Shown: in pieces, positions 1-9,207 of the stretch
How the letters are laid out: each line of letters opens with the position of its first letter
How positions within the stretch are numbered: position 1 is the stretch's first letter
NCBI RefSeq assembly: GCF_015679185.1
Contig: NZ_CP064939.1
Span: forward strand, 3,782,001-3,846,000
Direction: 5' to 3'
DNA length: 64,000 bases
From: Pedobacter endophyticus
GTDB taxonomy: Bacteria > Bacteroidota > Bacteroidia > Sphingobacteriales > Sphingobacteriaceae
The notes under the pieces: model-generated
What the model saw: the letters and a program-made list of their open reading frames with translations, nothing else
What the model was told of the DNA's origin: nothing
The model's database searches: none
Program-made: the position numbers and the translations under genes

Positions 1-66
1 AATAATCATCATAAAAACTGGTACTAATAAAAGTAAAAATGGCGATGTATTGGCTAACTTTTTCAT
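1..66 (-). CDS. N-terminal fragment of an unidentified exported or membrane protein
   Basis: The complement strand opens with ATG at 66 and stays open to the window edge for 22 codons, reading MKKLANTSPFLLLLVPVFMM then isoleucines. A lysine pair followed by a hydrophobic run is the shape of a signal peptide or first membrane helix. The gene diverges from the histidine kinase at 311, and the 244 bp between them must hold both promoters. Too little is present to name a family. Confidence 0.5.
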   Translation of the reverse strand, partial: MKKLANTSPFLLLLVPVFMMII

Positions 67-310
67 TTCGTTTCGTTTTGATGATTCAAAGGAACAGAAT
101 GAAAATCGGCTGCTAAAATGTATTATACCAAGTGTTCAAGATTCTAGATCAACGGCCATTTTGGGCGTTCGTCGATAAATTTTGCCATTTGGACGGTTCG
201 TAGAAAAAAAATGCCCGTTGGTAGATTGTTTGCTGTTAAAATATAAAGTTTATTTATTTTGGTTGCATAAAATAAAGCAGGGAGATTTGTTCCTGTTTAA
301 TTAAATATAA

Positions 311-1342
311 ATGAAAAAAAGCAAAGGGCCTTTAATACTGCACGCATTATATTGGGCGGTTATCGTGTTCATTATTATTTTGGATGTTTTTTTTAGCGCG
401 GAGAGAAACACGACCAAACATGTTGTAATTTCGATACTGTTATTTGGCGTCATTAACGTTTCTCTGTTCTATATTAATTACCTCATTCTTATCCCTCAAT
501 TAATTAAACGGAAGAAGAAGTATTTCCTATACATCCTTTTGTTCTTGCTTTTGCTGGGTGCGGCCTCGTTAATAAAAACGGTAGTTGCAGTGCTAAATCC
601 GAAAGATATGATGGATTATGTAATGGAAGGGAAAAAGAAAACCTGGCCGGCAGATCAGTATTTTTTTGCACAGTTATTTATTTGTGGTTTCTTTTTAGTT
701 TCGAGTTGCCTGATTAAATTTGCGGCAGATTGGTTCTCTAACGAGCGCATTCAGCGTGACCTTGAAAGTGAACGACGAGAAATGGAACTGCAGTTTTTAA
801 AATCGCAGCTCAATCCGCATTTTCTTTTTAATTCGCTAAATAATATTTATTCGCTTGCTTACCAAAAATCGGATAAAACAGCCGATGCAATTATGAAGCT
901 TTCAGAAATTATGCGTTACATGATTTACGAGAGCAATACGCCCACTGTTGATTTAAGCAAAGAGGTTGAGTATTTAACGAACTACATTGAGCTACAGAAA
1001 ATCCGTTTTAAAGATGGTGCATTTATCGAACTTACCTTAAACGGCGAAATTGATTCACAAAAAATAGTTCCTTTAATGCTGATCAGCTTTGTAGAGAATG
1101 CATTTAAGCACGGCGTAGTTAACGATCCCGAAAACCCGGTAAAGATCAATATTATTGCAAACCAGAAGATTTTGCACTTCAGTGTGATTAACAAAAAGAA
1201 CCAGCAAAATAAAGATGCCCAGGGCGGGGTGGGGCTAACTAATGTGGAGCGTAGATTACAGCTTGTTTACCCCGATAGATATAAATTAAATGTTGTAAAT
1301 TCGGCTACTCATTATACGTGCGAACTAATGATTGATATTTAA
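311..1342 (+). CDS. LytS-family sensor histidine kinase
   Basis: This is a membrane histidine kinase that should phosphorylate the LytTR regulator encoded next. Four hydrophobic segments lie at about residues 8-28, 38-61, 70-94 and 118-137. A short coiled-coil linker leads to the His_kinase domain with the family motif QLNPHFLFNSLNN; the phospho-acceptor is H170. A HATPase region follows, with an N box at SFVENAFKHG (about 261-270) and a G box at GGVGLTNVERR near 307. There is no periplasmic sensor domain, so any signal is probably sensed in or near the membrane. The length of 343 residues is normal for the simple Bacteroidota LytS kinases. The signal is unknown. Confidence 0.93.
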   Translation: MKKSKGPLILHALYWAVIVFIIILDVFFSAERNTTKHVVISILLFGVINVSLFYINYLILIPQLIKRKKKYFLYILLFLLLLGAASLIKTVVAVLNPKDMMDYVMEGKKKTWPADQYFFAQLFICGFFLVSSCLIKFAADWFSNERIQRDLESERREMELQFLKSQLNPHFLFNSLNNIYSLAYQKSDKTADAIMKLSEIMRYMIYESNTPTVDLSKEVEYLTNYIELQKIRFKDGAFIELTLNGEIDSQKIVPLMLISFVENAFKHGVVNDPENPVKINIIANQKILHFSVINKKNQQNKDAQGGVGLTNVERRLQLVYPDRYKLNVVNSATHYTCELMIDI

Positions 1343-1485
1343 ATTAGATCTGATGTGAGACAGGACATCTGAGACGGGAGACATTAGATGGAGGATGTGG
1401 GAAATGTTATCGTCCATACGCATCTCTCAAATCTTTCATCTCAGGTCGCAAATCTATAATCTCACCGCTAAAATTAAACCTAAAA

Positions 1486-2235
1486 ATGAACCTAAACTGT
1501 ATTGTTGTTGATGATGAGCCTTTAGCGCTTGATATTTTACAGGATTATATTTCTAAAGTGCCTTTTTTAACTTTGGTTAAAAGGTGCGAAAACCCTATTG
1601 AAGCGCTGCAAATTGTTCAGGCGGGAGGAATTGATCTGGTGTTTTTGGATATTCAAATGCCGGAGTTAACCGGAATACAGTTTTTAAAAATTGCGGGCAA
1701 CAAAACGCACTACATTTTAACAACGGCTTACCCTCAATATGCTTTGGAAAGTTACGATCTCAACGTTTCTGATTATCTGCTTAAGCCGATTGCTTTTGAT
1801 AGGTTTTACAAGGCGGTAGAAAAAGTGCATAATCAGGTTAAGCCAGTTGAAGCTCCTGCCAGTGTTGCGCAACCCATCATTACTCCAGCGCCATTTTCGG
1901 GGCCGCCGAACCCGGTACAGGATTACATTTTTGTTAAGACTGAACACAAGATTCAAAAGATTTACCTACATGATATTTTGTACATCGAAGGTTTAAAGGA
2001 CTACATTTCTATTTTTACCAAAGATGAACGTGTGATTACGCTTCAGAGCATGAAAAAGATGGAAGAAGCCTTGCCGCAAAGCCAATTCATCAGGGTGCAT
2101 AAATCGTATATTGTTGCGGTCGACAAGATAGAAAGTATTGAAAGAAGCCGGATAACCATTAATGAAAAGATTATTCCGGTTGGCGATACTTACCGCGATG
2201 AGTTTTTTAGGGTTATCGGCAATAAGAATATTTAG
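1486..2235 (+). CDS. LytTR-family response regulator
   Basis: This is the cytoplasmic partner of the upstream kinase. The receiver domain covers residues 1-115, with the acidic pair VVDDEP at 8-12, the phospho-acceptor D55 in FLDIQMP and a conserved lysine in YLLKPI. A proline-rich linker (about 120-145) leads to a LytTR DNA-binding domain (about 148-245) with the typical IEGLKDYI and FIRVHKSYIV segments. LytTR proteins bind direct repeats rather than palindromes. It lies 143 bp after the kinase; the intervening DNA holds short repeats of the gagac type. Its targets cannot be read from this window. Confidence 0.94.
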   Translation: MNLNCIVVDDEPLALDILQDYISKVPFLTLVKRCENPIEALQIVQAGGIDLVFLDIQMPELTGIQFLKIAGNKTHYILTTAYPQYALESYDLNVSDYLLKPIAFDRFYKAVEKVHNQVKPVEAPASVAQPIITPAPFSGPPNPVQDYIFVKTEHKIQKIYLHDILYIEGLKDYISIFTKDERVITLQSMKKMEEALPQSQFIRVHKSYIVAVDKIESIERSRITINEKIIPVGDTYRDEFFRVIGNKNI

Positions 2236-2471
2236 TCGGGAGTCAGAAGTCTTTAGTCGTGAGTCCGAAGTCCAAAGTTAATATTGTCGAATTGCTGAAT
2301 AGTCCGCAGTCGAGCGTTCAGGGATGGGATCGGGTTTAAGTGTTCGTTCATCCCGTCATGCTGAATTTTTTGCCCTTCGACTCCGCTCAAGGTGACATAT
2401 CACGGATTTTATGATTAGCACAATGAGTTGATGGAAGAAACGAATACTTAACTTGTTGGTGAAATATTACC

Positions 2472-3209
2472 CTACACTTGCCCGAGCAGCTTTCTGATTT
2501 CGGTTTCAGCTTCTAAAGTAATCTCGTTAGCGGTTTTTCCTTCTGGCTCAATCGGTTTTAAGATAGTCCACTTTAACGCGTTGCCAGTAGTAAGAGGATA
2601 CGTTCCAAACCGAACAATTTTCCACGAATTTTCTATTGCGACTGGCACCACGAGGGCATTCGGTACAGCCTTTAAAATGGTGGCAATTCCTCCAAATTGG
2701 AATTGTTTAACCTGTCCGTCTTTGGCTCTTGTGCCCTCAGGAAAAATAACCGTACTCCAGTTGTTTTCCTTCATTCGGCGACCGAGTTTTATGATTTCGG
2801 AAATGGCCTGTTTATTGTCTTTTCTGTTGATGTTTGCGCCGCCACCCAGGCGCAGGTTTATCGATATGGAGGGGATGCCTTTAGTTAACTCAATTTTGGA
2901 AATAAATTTTGCACTGTGTCTTCTTAAAAACCAGATCAACGATGGAATATCGTACATGCTTTGGTGGTTAGCGGCGAAAATAATCGGCCGATCTGTTGGC
3001 AGCGTGTATTCGTTTTTGAAGCTGATCGAATTTAAAAGGAGTAACTGGCAATAGGTAAGAAAGAAGTTTAAAATATCTACCGAAACTTTGTGCGCCTTGT
3101 AGCCAAAAAGTTTGTAGCAAATCCATTGAATGGGGTGGAAAATGCAAAGTGTTAATCCGAAAAAGAAATAGAAAACAGGACTTAAAATGTAGCCGAAAAG
3201 CTTACTCAT
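2472..3209 (-). CDS. plsC: 1-acyl-sn-glycerol-3-phosphate acyltransferase (PlsC/LPLAT family)
   Basis: The enzyme adds a second acyl chain to lysophosphatidic acid at the inner membrane, giving phosphatidic acid for phospholipid synthesis. The HX4D catalytic motif is present as NHQSMYD (H82, D87). The substrate-binding motif appears as FPEGTRAKDG near residue 157, and a third family block VPVAIENSW lies near 190. A hydrophobic N-terminus (about 8-35) gives membrane attachment. The 245-residue length is typical. It stands alone on the minus strand, convergent with the LytTR gene. The precise acyl substrate is not determined by the sequence. Confidence 0.92.
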   Translation of the reverse strand: MSKLFGYILSPVFYFFFGLTLCIFHPIQWICYKLFGYKAHKVSVDILNFFLTYCQLLLLNSISFKNEYTLPTDRPIIFAANHQSMYDIPSLIWFLRRHSAKFISKIELTKGIPSISINLRLGGGANINRKDNKQAISEIIKLGRRMKENNWSTVIFPEGTRAKDGQVKQFQFGGIATILKAVPNALVVPVAIENSWKIVRFGTYPLTTGNALKWTILKPIEPEGKTANEITLEAETEIRKLLGQV

Positions 3210-3282
3210 TTAATTAATTATGTTATAATGTTGCTTTAATAATTGTTTGGTGTTTATAGCGTTACAGTTCTTAAACTTAATA

Positions 3283-3813
3283 TTATCGCTGCGGCTTCTT
3301 CCTCTTAAGCGTGTTTGATTCATCACGTATTGGCGCATTCAGTTTTCTTTCTTCTGCAATCAATTTTAGTGTATGTATATCATCGTAATCTTTGGGGCGT
3401 GCCGACGACAATTTGTTCTTTATCAAATCGTCATAGCCTATAAACTTTAAGGAAATATCGTTATACATTGCGTCAACTTTGTCGTTATACGCAGTTTGAA
3501 AATCATACACCCCCGAAATATCGACCAATATTTCTATTTTCTTAAAACTGATCGTATCATGTGGCAATTTTATCGGTTCTTGCTTTGCCAGATATACTCC
3601 TTTTAGTATACTAACATCAAAACCAAACTCGTCAATAGCAGTAAGCAATCTCGCAAAGTTAGCCTTTTCGGGGTTTATCCATAAGTCCATATCGTGCGTA
3701 GTTCTCGCATAGCCATGAAAGTTAACCGCAAAGCCTCCTATCAACAAATATTCAACCTCATGCTTATTTAATAAGGTAATAAAGTTAAGGTAGAAATCGT
3801 CGGTAATATCCAT
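3283..3813 (-). CDS. Nucleotidyltransferase-fold protein (minimal NTase, DUF6036/AbiEii-like)
   Basis: The protein starts with a short helix and the core EYLLIGGFAVNFHG followed by ARTTHDMDLWI. This is the GG(x)n DxD arrangement of minimal nucleotidyltransferases, with D-M-D as the metal pair. A later segment, FIGYDDLIKNKLSSARPKDYDDI, matches the C-terminal part of this family. I chose ATG 3813 (MDITDDFY) because family members begin at this point. The frame is open further upstream, with ATGs at 3867 and 3921 and a TTG at 3942. Related proteins act as toxin-antitoxin or abortive-infection components, but no HEPN or other partner lies beside it, so its role is open. Confidence 0.7.
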   Translation of the reverse strand: MDITDDFYLNFITLLNKHEVEYLLIGGFAVNFHGYARTTHDMDLWINPEKANFARLLTAIDEFGFDVSILKGVYLAKQEPIKLPHDTISFKKIEILVDISGVYDFQTAYNDKVDAMYNDISLKFIGYDDLIKNKLSSARPKDYDDIHTLKLIAEERKLNAPIRDESNTLKRKKPQR

Positions 3814-3964
3814 GAGCTTGTTTTCGTTTTTTATCCAATGGCTTTGCATATAAAAGAGTGCGTCCATCCGCTGGCCGGCAGTGGAGTTTGCAAATTCTGA
3901 TATTTCGGATGTACGACCCATTGTTGGTGAGTAGATTAACAATTTATATCAACAAAGATAATCA

Positions 3965-4519
3965 TTACAATTCGCCGTTTAAAATCATCAGCTTGGCTTT
4001 TAAAATTGCAGCCACACTCATTGAGTCGGTTATTTCTCCGTTTAAAACCATTTGATAAGCAGCGTCAAAAGGGATCTTTTTTACAACCAGTTCTTCCGTT
4101 TCCTCTGGCATTGCTATTCCCTGTATTAAATCGGTGGCTACATAAATTATGGCATGTTCATCGGTTACCGAATTGGAAAGGTGCAGCCTTTGAATTTCCT
4201 TCCAATGTTTGGCGCTCATGCCGGTTTCTTCTAAAAGTTCCCTTTTGGCACTCTCTAAGGGTGCTTCGGTAAAAGGACCGCCGCCCTCGGGAATTTCCCA
4301 GCTGTAGGCCTTTAATGGATACCGATATTGGCCTACCAACCAGGTGTTGTAGTCTTCATCTAAAGGTAAAATGCCCAGCGCTAAGTTTTTAAAGTGAATT
4401 TCGCCGTAGATTCCCTTGCCACCCGATGGATTAATTACCTGATGCTCGGTTAATCTGATCCAGTTGTTATCATATTTAAGTTCACTCTCGAGGGTTTTCC
4501 AGGGATTGATTGCTTCCAT
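3965..4519 (-). CDS. Nudix hydrolase (ADP-ribose pyrophosphatase-like)
   Basis: The Nudix box GX5EX7REUXEEXGU is complete from GGPFTEAPLESAKRELLEET to GM, so the Mg-dependent pyrophosphohydrolase site should be active. The ordering of an N-terminal strand domain (NPWKTLESELKYDNNWIRL), then GQYRYPLKAYSWEIPEGG before the box, is that of ADP-ribose pyrophosphatases. The substrate is inferred from that layout only. I set the start at ATG 4519 (MEAINPW), giving 184 residues. A longer frame to 4594 would translate through a terminator-like hairpin and adds no domain. It lies 22 bp from the open frame of the nucleotidyltransferase gene. Confidence 0.85.
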   Translation of the reverse strand: MEAINPWKTLESELKYDNNWIRLTEHQVINPSGGKGIYGEIHFKNLALGILPLDEDYNTWLVGQYRYPLKAYSWEIPEGGGPFTEAPLESAKRELLEETGMSAKHWKEIQRLHLSNSVTDEHAIIYVATDLIQGIAMPEETEELVVKKIPFDAAYQMVLNGEITDSMSVAAILKAKLMILNGEL

Positions 4520-4529
4520 AATGCAAGGT

Positions 4530-4577
4530 AGTAAAAAAAGAAGCCCCTCGCTATGAAAGTTAGCGGCTGGGCTTTCT
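4530..4577 (-). terminator. Intrinsic terminator after the TonB receptor gene
   Basis: Read on the minus strand, AAGCCCAGCCGCTA and TAGCGAGGGGCTT form a stem of 6 plus 5 pairs around a small internal loop, and a run of seven T follows at once. It lies 185 bp past the stop of the receptor gene. The T run ends about 14 bp before the Nudix start codon, so it could also act as an attenuator for read-through into the Nudix gene. Confidence 0.7.
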
Positions 4578-4761
4578 TCTTCATAAAAGACCATTAATTA
4601 GCTCTCTAAGGCGCCAACTATCAGCGGTTCTCATCCTCAGCTTGACTGGGGATCTTACTGATCAGTCTTTTTACACTGTATTCAGATTCTCTCCTGCGCG
4701 GGAAAGACGGCAAGAATAACGTCATCCGATACCTACCAGATCTTCGGCGGGTGAGGCTCTT

Positions 4762-7251
4762 TTAAAACGATCCCTCGTCTGGGCGGTTATCTTGTTGATC
4801 GTCTTTTTTCTTGGTTTTGTTTAGGTTAAAGCTTGTTTTTCCGAAACGGTAAGAAAAAGTTAAGTTGCCCATGGTGCCACGCATTCGGCGCTCAAAATCG
4901 ATAGTTGTATAATTGTCATCCGTCGTCATGCTCCAGGCCCTGGTGTTAAAAATATCTCTGATGTTTAAACTCAGTGATGCTTTCTTGTTCGGGAAATCGT
5001 ATTTCGCACCGCCATCAATTCCGTACATGGCGTTTCTTTTTCCCTGGGCCATCACCTCTGGGGCCCTGTAATCGCCACGCATTTGTAGCGACACATTTTT
5101 TGCCACCGTTAAGTTTGCCGTTAAGTTGGCATTCCAGCTAAAACCGCTGCTATTGGCAATGTTGTAGCGCTCATCGCCGTAAAACTTACTTTGGTACAGG
5201 TTTACGTTTGTAGTAAAGTTTAAAGCTTTAAGCAGATCGAACCGGCCAATTAACTCTAGTCCGCTGTTTATCTGACGAGATAAGTTTTGTGGTGTCGAGA
5301 TGATCACACCGTTTTCATCAGGTACGCTTCTTACCCGTTGGATTACATCGTTTGTTTGGCGAAAATATAAACTTGATGTTAAGGTCACTTTCTTCCAATA
5401 TTTCATGTAGCCCAGTTCGAAAGAGTGAACATCTTCTGGTAATAAGTTCGGGTTACCAGCTCTATAATTCAGTGGATCGGAAACATCAAGGAAAGGGTTT
5501 GTTTCCCACGGACGTGGACGATTTACGCGTCGGGTATAGCTCAACTGAAGTTGGTTTTCGCCTTTCAATTTCTGGGTTAAAAACACACTTGGATAGATTC
5601 GCTTATAATGGATATTTCCCTCGCTCGATGTCAGCACGTTGTTTTGATAGCCCTCTAAATGGGTATCTAAGCGGGCATCTTCGGCCCGTAAACCTATCTG
5701 ATAGCCAAAGTTCTTAATCTGGTTTTGATAATTTAAGTAAAGGGCGTGCACCTGGTCTTTACTATTAAAATCGTTAATCAGCTTATTGTTTCTAACATAC
5801 ACGCTCGTATTGGTTAAAATAGAATCAGCGTACTGATCGTTATTGCCAAGGCGGATTTGGCTGCGGTAGCCTGCTTCTATTTTGCCAACCTTACCCACTG
5901 GTAGCGCGTAATCGGCCTGAATGTTATAGTTGCTGTTATCGCCTGTGTTAAAAATGCGTTGTAAACTTGGGTTTAAATCAACAGCGTTACCGTTGCTATT
6001 GGTAACGTTTGTGCTGTAGGTTTGATCGTTGTTGTTGGTTCCGTTAGAGTAACCGAAGTTAAAAGTCAGTTCCTCTTTAGGCTTTTTAAATTTCTGTACA
6101 TAATCCAAGTTCAAATCATAACTATCGCCATAGCCGTTGTTGGCATTGGTTCTGTTGCTTAACAAAACAGGAGTTCTGGCAGAACTAAGCTGTCTGATGT
6201 CGATAAACTCATCTCGCTCATTCTCTCTCGAATTGAAGCCGCCCGATAAACTGATTACGCTTTTTGGCGCCACATAATAATCGATACCTGCCTTTACATT
6301 GTGGCCTTGATCTAACGAGTTTGATGAGGTATTCTGATTGGCAAATGCGGTAGAACTGGTTGGATCTTTATAGGTGATATCTTGAAAACCTCCGCCTATG
6401 CGGTTGCCATAACGATAGCTGTAATTTCCGTAAATATTTACTTTGCTGTTTTGAAAACTTAGGTTGGTGTTGGCATTATAGTTATCGCGGTTACCGGCAG
6501 TTATTGCTGCAGAGCCGTTAAAGCCAAGCTTGGTATTCTTCTTTAATACAATGTTGATTATACCCGATTGGCCTTCGGCATCGTACTTGGATGATGGATT
6601 GGTGATTACCTCTACACTTTCAATTGAGCTGGCGGGTATGGAGGCCAATATTTGTGCAACGTTGCCACCCGCAATTAACGAGGGCTTGCCATCGATAAGT
6701 ACCTTTACGCCACTTGAGCCCCGTAAGCTCACATTGCCATCAATATCGGTAGAAACTGACGGGACGTTTTGCAATAAATCGCCGGCTGAACCACCTTCGC
6801 TAATTACGCTTTGATCTACGGTAAAAATCTTTTTGTCGATGCCCATTTGCATGCCAGGCTTTTCGGCAGTTACGGTAACCTCACTTAATATGTTGCCCTT
6901 GCCGGGGTTCATCTTAATATCGCCGAAGTTAACGGTTCCGGTTGTTGCAGTAATAGTTACATTGTTTCTAACCATGGTTTGGTAGCCTACGTAACTAATT
7001 TTAAAGGTAAAAGTGCCCGTTGGCAAATCGGTCATTACAAAAGCACCATTTACATCTGTTTGTGCAATTTTTGCGTTTTTGCCTGCCTTGTTAATTAAAA
7101 CAGCTGTTGCAAATGGAATGGTTTCTTGCGTTTTGGCATCTTTTAAAACGCCGGTAATTTTTGCCTTTCCGCCAGTTTGAGCAAAAAGGTTAAACGTTAA
7201 ACTAAAAAATAAAAGGGTAATCTGTATCGTTCGCGATTTTAAAAGTCTCAT
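4762..7251 (-). CDS. TonB-dependent-receptor-type outer membrane protein with carboxypeptidase-regulatory-like N-domain
   Basis: After a signal peptide ending near FNLFAQ there is a carboxypeptidase-regulatory-like beta-sandwich (about residues 25-115, GVLKDAKTQETIPFATAVL). A plug follows (about 125-235), with SEGGSAGDLLQNVPSVSTD, LRGSSGVKVLIDGKPS and SSKYDAEGQSGIINIVLKK. The remainder is an outer-membrane barrel of the type Pfam calls outer membrane beta-barrel family 3. No SusD gene is adjacent, so this is not a SusC system; such solitary receptors are usually of unknown substrate. I set the start at ATG 7251 (MRLLKSRTIQ), giving 829 residues. The longer frame begins with TTG at 7293 and weakens the signal peptide. 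Confidence 0.88.
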   Translation of the reverse strand: MRLLKSRTIQITLLFFSLTFNLFAQTGGKAKITGVLKDAKTQETIPFATAVLINKAGKNAKIAQTDVNGAFVMTDLPTGTFTFKISYVGYQTMVRNNVTITATTGTVNFGDIKMNPGKGNILSEVTVTAEKPGMQMGIDKKIFTVDQSVISEGGSAGDLLQNVPSVSTDIDGNVSLRGSSGVKVLIDGKPSLIAGGNVAQILASIPASSIESVEVITNPSSKYDAEGQSGIINIVLKKNTKLGFNGSAAITAGNRDNYNANTNLSFQNSKVNIYGNYSYRYGNRIGGGFQDITYKDPTSSTAFANQNTSSNSLDQGHNVKAGIDYYVAPKSVISLSGGFNSRENERDEFIDIRQLSSARTPVLLSNRTNANNGYGDSYDLNLDYVQKFKKPKEELTFNFGYSNGTNNNDQTYSTNVTNSNGNAVDLNPSLQRIFNTGDNSNYNIQADYALPVGKVGKIEAGYRSQIRLGNNDQYADSILTNTSVYVRNNKLINDFNSKDQVHALYLNYQNQIKNFGYQIGLRAEDARLDTHLEGYQNNVLTSSEGNIHYKRIYPSVFLTQKLKGENQLQLSYTRRVNRPRPWETNPFLDVSDPLNYRAGNPNLLPEDVHSFELGYMKYWKKVTLTSSLYFRQTNDVIQRVRSVPDENGVIISTPQNLSRQINSGLELIGRFDLLKALNFTTNVNLYQSKFYGDERYNIANSSGFSWNANLTANLTVAKNVSLQMRGDYRAPEVMAQGKRNAMYGIDGGAKYDFPNKKASLSLNIRDIFNTRAWSMTTDDNYTTIDFERRMRGTMGNLTFSYRFGKTSFNLNKTKKKDDQQDNRPDEGSF

Positions 7252-7496
7252 TAAAGAATATGCTTTGTGTGTGTTTTTTATAAAGGGAGACAAAGTAACG
7301 GCAACTAAGTTTAAATAAGGAGCCGTAACTATTTTATTACAGCCCCTTTATAGTAAAATTTTTGTGAGCATTTGAACGGATTAATGTTCGAAATAAACGC
7401 TTGTTTTAGCCCCAAAATGCAGGTAGTTACAGTTTAACGTTGCCCTTATAGAAAACATTTTTCGATAGTACGGAGTTTAAAAGACCTCGAGATTGT

Positions 7497-7504
7497 TACT
7501 TTTG
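7497..7504 (+). promoter_or_regulatory. Bacteroidota -7 promoter element TACTTTTG
   Basis: TACTTTTG matches TAnnTTTG exactly and ends 7 bp before the ATG at 7512. Transcription would begin at or next to the start codon, predicting a leaderless mRNA. No clear TTG is seen 17-23 bp upstream. Confidence 0.5.
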
Positions 7505-7511
7505 TACAAGC

Positions 7512-8438
7512 ATGAAAAAAATATTGATCGTGGATGATCTACATCCGGTTTTTAAGGAAGAGGCTACTGCCATGGGCTACCAGGTTGATGATGAACCTCA
7601 GATTACACGCGAGGAAACTTTAGCAAGAATTAAGGACTACGTGGGCATTGCCGTGCGTACGAAATTTAGAATTGATAAAGCGCTTTTCGATGCGGCGGTA
7701 AACCTGAAATTTGTAGCCAGGGCAGGTGCAGGGCTCGATAATATAGATGATAACATAGCCTTTGAGCGGAATATTGAGCTGATTAATGCGCCCGAGGGCA
7801 ACTGCGATGCGGTGGGCGAACATGCCACTGGTTTACTTTTATCGTTGATGAACAACTTCCGCAAGGCGGATATCGAAATCAGAAACGGTGTTTGGGACAG
7901 AGAAGGTAACCGCGGTTATGAGTTAAAAGGCAAAAAAGTAGGTATTATTGGCTATGGGTTTATGGGGCAGAGTTTTGCGAAGAAACTGGCGGGCTTTGAG
8001 GTTGATGTAATGGCCTACGATAAATACAAGACGGGTTTTTCTGACGCTTTTGCCCGTGAGGTAAGTATGGAAGAGATTGTGAAATTTAGTGATGTTTTAA
8101 GCTTACATATTCCTTTAACAGCCGAGACAAGGCAAATGGTAAATGATGAATATTTTTTCCATTTTAAAAAGCCGATTTTTTTCATCAACACGGCCAGAGG
8201 GGAAATTGTAGGTACCCCAGCAGTATTAAATGCGATAAAATCGGGCAAAGTTTTGGGTGCCGGTTTAGATGTTTTGCAAACTGAAAAGTTTCCGGCCCTC
8301 GGCGAGCAAACGTGGTACCAAGAACTGGCAGCAAACCCGAAGGTGATACTAACGCCGCATGTTGGCGGATGGACTTTTGATTCGTACCGCAAAATTTCGG
8401 AGGTTTTGGCAGAGAAGCTAAAAGGAATGAATTTTTAA
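7512..8438 (+). CDS. D-2-hydroxyacid dehydrogenase (phosphoglycerate-dehydrogenase-like)
   Basis: This is an NAD-dependent oxidoreductase that interconverts a D-2-hydroxyacid and its 2-oxoacid in the cytoplasm. The Rossmann motif GxGxxG is G147-Y-G-F-M-G152. The catalytic triad of the family is present: R229 in NTARGE, E258 in DVLQTEKFP and H283 in TPHVGG. The substrate-side loop VARAGAGLDNID (about 68-79) is typical of the SerA branch. There is no C-terminal ACT domain, and 308 residues is the short form. Glycerate-3-phosphate is a possible substrate, but other D-hydroxyacids fit equally well. It is a single gene with a strong -7 element. Confidence 0.88.
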   Translation: MKKILIVDDLHPVFKEEATAMGYQVDDEPQITREETLARIKDYVGIAVRTKFRIDKALFDAAVNLKFVARAGAGLDNIDDNIAFERNIELINAPEGNCDAVGEHATGLLLSLMNNFRKADIEIRNGVWDREGNRGYELKGKKVGIIGYGFMGQSFAKKLAGFEVDVMAYDKYKTGFSDAFAREVSMEEIVKFSDVLSLHIPLTAETRQMVNDEYFFHFKKPIFFINTARGEIVGTPAVLNAIKSGKVLGAGLDVLQTEKFPALGEQTWYQELAANPKVILTPHVGGWTFDSYRKISEVLAEKLKGMNF

Positions 8439-8555
8439 TTTACGGGAAACCAGCGCATAAAGGATTCCATTTTCTAAATTAAAAACAGTTGCGATTTCTT
8501 CTCAAAATCCAATCATTATTTCATAAATTGGCAATACAATCTAACCATTTTTATC

Positions 8556-9032
8556 ATGCCGAAAGATCATCAATATTCAACTACGGTTACCTGGACGGGC
8601 AATAAGGGCTCGGGCACAATGGATTATCGTTCATACGATCGCGATTATGTCATTTCTGTAAAGGGCAAAGCCGATATTTCGGGTTCATCTGATTCGGCCT
8701 TCCTTGGCGATAAATCGAAATATAACCCCGAAGATTTACTTTTGGCCTCTTTATCAAGCTGCCACATGCTTTGGTATTTGCATCTGTGCTCAAAGAACGA
8801 AATTGTTGTTATCGATTATAAAGACGAGGCGGTTGGCACAATGGAAGAATCGGCCGATGGAAGTGGCAAATTTAGGGAAGTTACGTTGCATCCGCAGGTT
8901 TTAATTGCCAATAATGCAAATATCGAACTGGCAGAATCGTTGCATAAAGAAGCCAATAAAATGTGCTTTATTGCTAATTCGGTCAACTTTCCGGTTAACC
9001 ATCAGGTAAGTTGTAAAACGGAGGACAGTTAG
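8556..9032 (+). CDS. OsmC/Ohr-family peroxiredoxin-like protein
   Basis: OsmC-fold proteins reduce organic hydroperoxides with a cysteine pair. The two cysteines are C69 in LLASLSSCHMLW and C137 in ANKMCFIANSV, at the positions expected for this family. The upstream segment SSDSAFLGDKSKYNPEDLLL is also characteristic. The sequence resembles the OsmC subgroup sometimes described as YhfA-like rather than classic Ohr, so peroxidase activity is likely but not certain. It follows the dehydrogenase by 117 bp and ends at a repeat-rich intergenic stretch. Confidence 0.87.
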   Translation: MPKDHQYSTTVTWTGNKGSGTMDYRSYDRDYVISVKGKADISGSSDSAFLGDKSKYNPEDLLLASLSSCHMLWYLHLCSKNEIVVIDYKDEAVGTMEESADGSGKFREVTLHPQVLIANNANIELAESLHKEANKMCFIANSVNFPVNHQVSCKTEDS

Positions 9033-9038
9033 TAGTTG

Positions 9039-9195
9039 TCAGTTGGCAATTTTCAGTTAACGGCTTGGCGTTGTAAATGGCTCCAAATTTTTCTTCATTG
9101 CAGTCTTGCTTCAGTTGGCAATTTTCAGTTTTCAGTTAACGGTTTGGCGTTGTAAATGGCTGCAGATTTTTATTCATTGCAGTCTTGCTTCAGCA
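9039..9195. repeat. Two-copy direct repeat of about 72-80 bp
   Basis: Two near-identical blocks begin with cagttggcaattttcagtt at 9040 and 9112. They carry the same order of words (aacggyttggcgttgtaaatggct, then tcattgcagtcttgcttcag). The second copy has an 8-bp insertion from doubling of ttttcagt. No open frame of interest is inside. Confidence 0.75.
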
Positions 9196-9207
9196 GACGG
9201 GCGGTTT

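Noticed and set aside
4595..4761. tRNA or structured RNA gene between the Nudix and receptor genes
   Set aside because: No acceptor-stem pairing or T-loop (GGTTCGA-type) sequence could be found on either strand; the stretch looks like dispersed-repeat DNA.
8015..8392. 125-codon frame on the complement of the hydroxyacid dehydrogenase
   Set aside because: It lies entirely inside a well-supported gene on the other strand and has no recognisable protein features.
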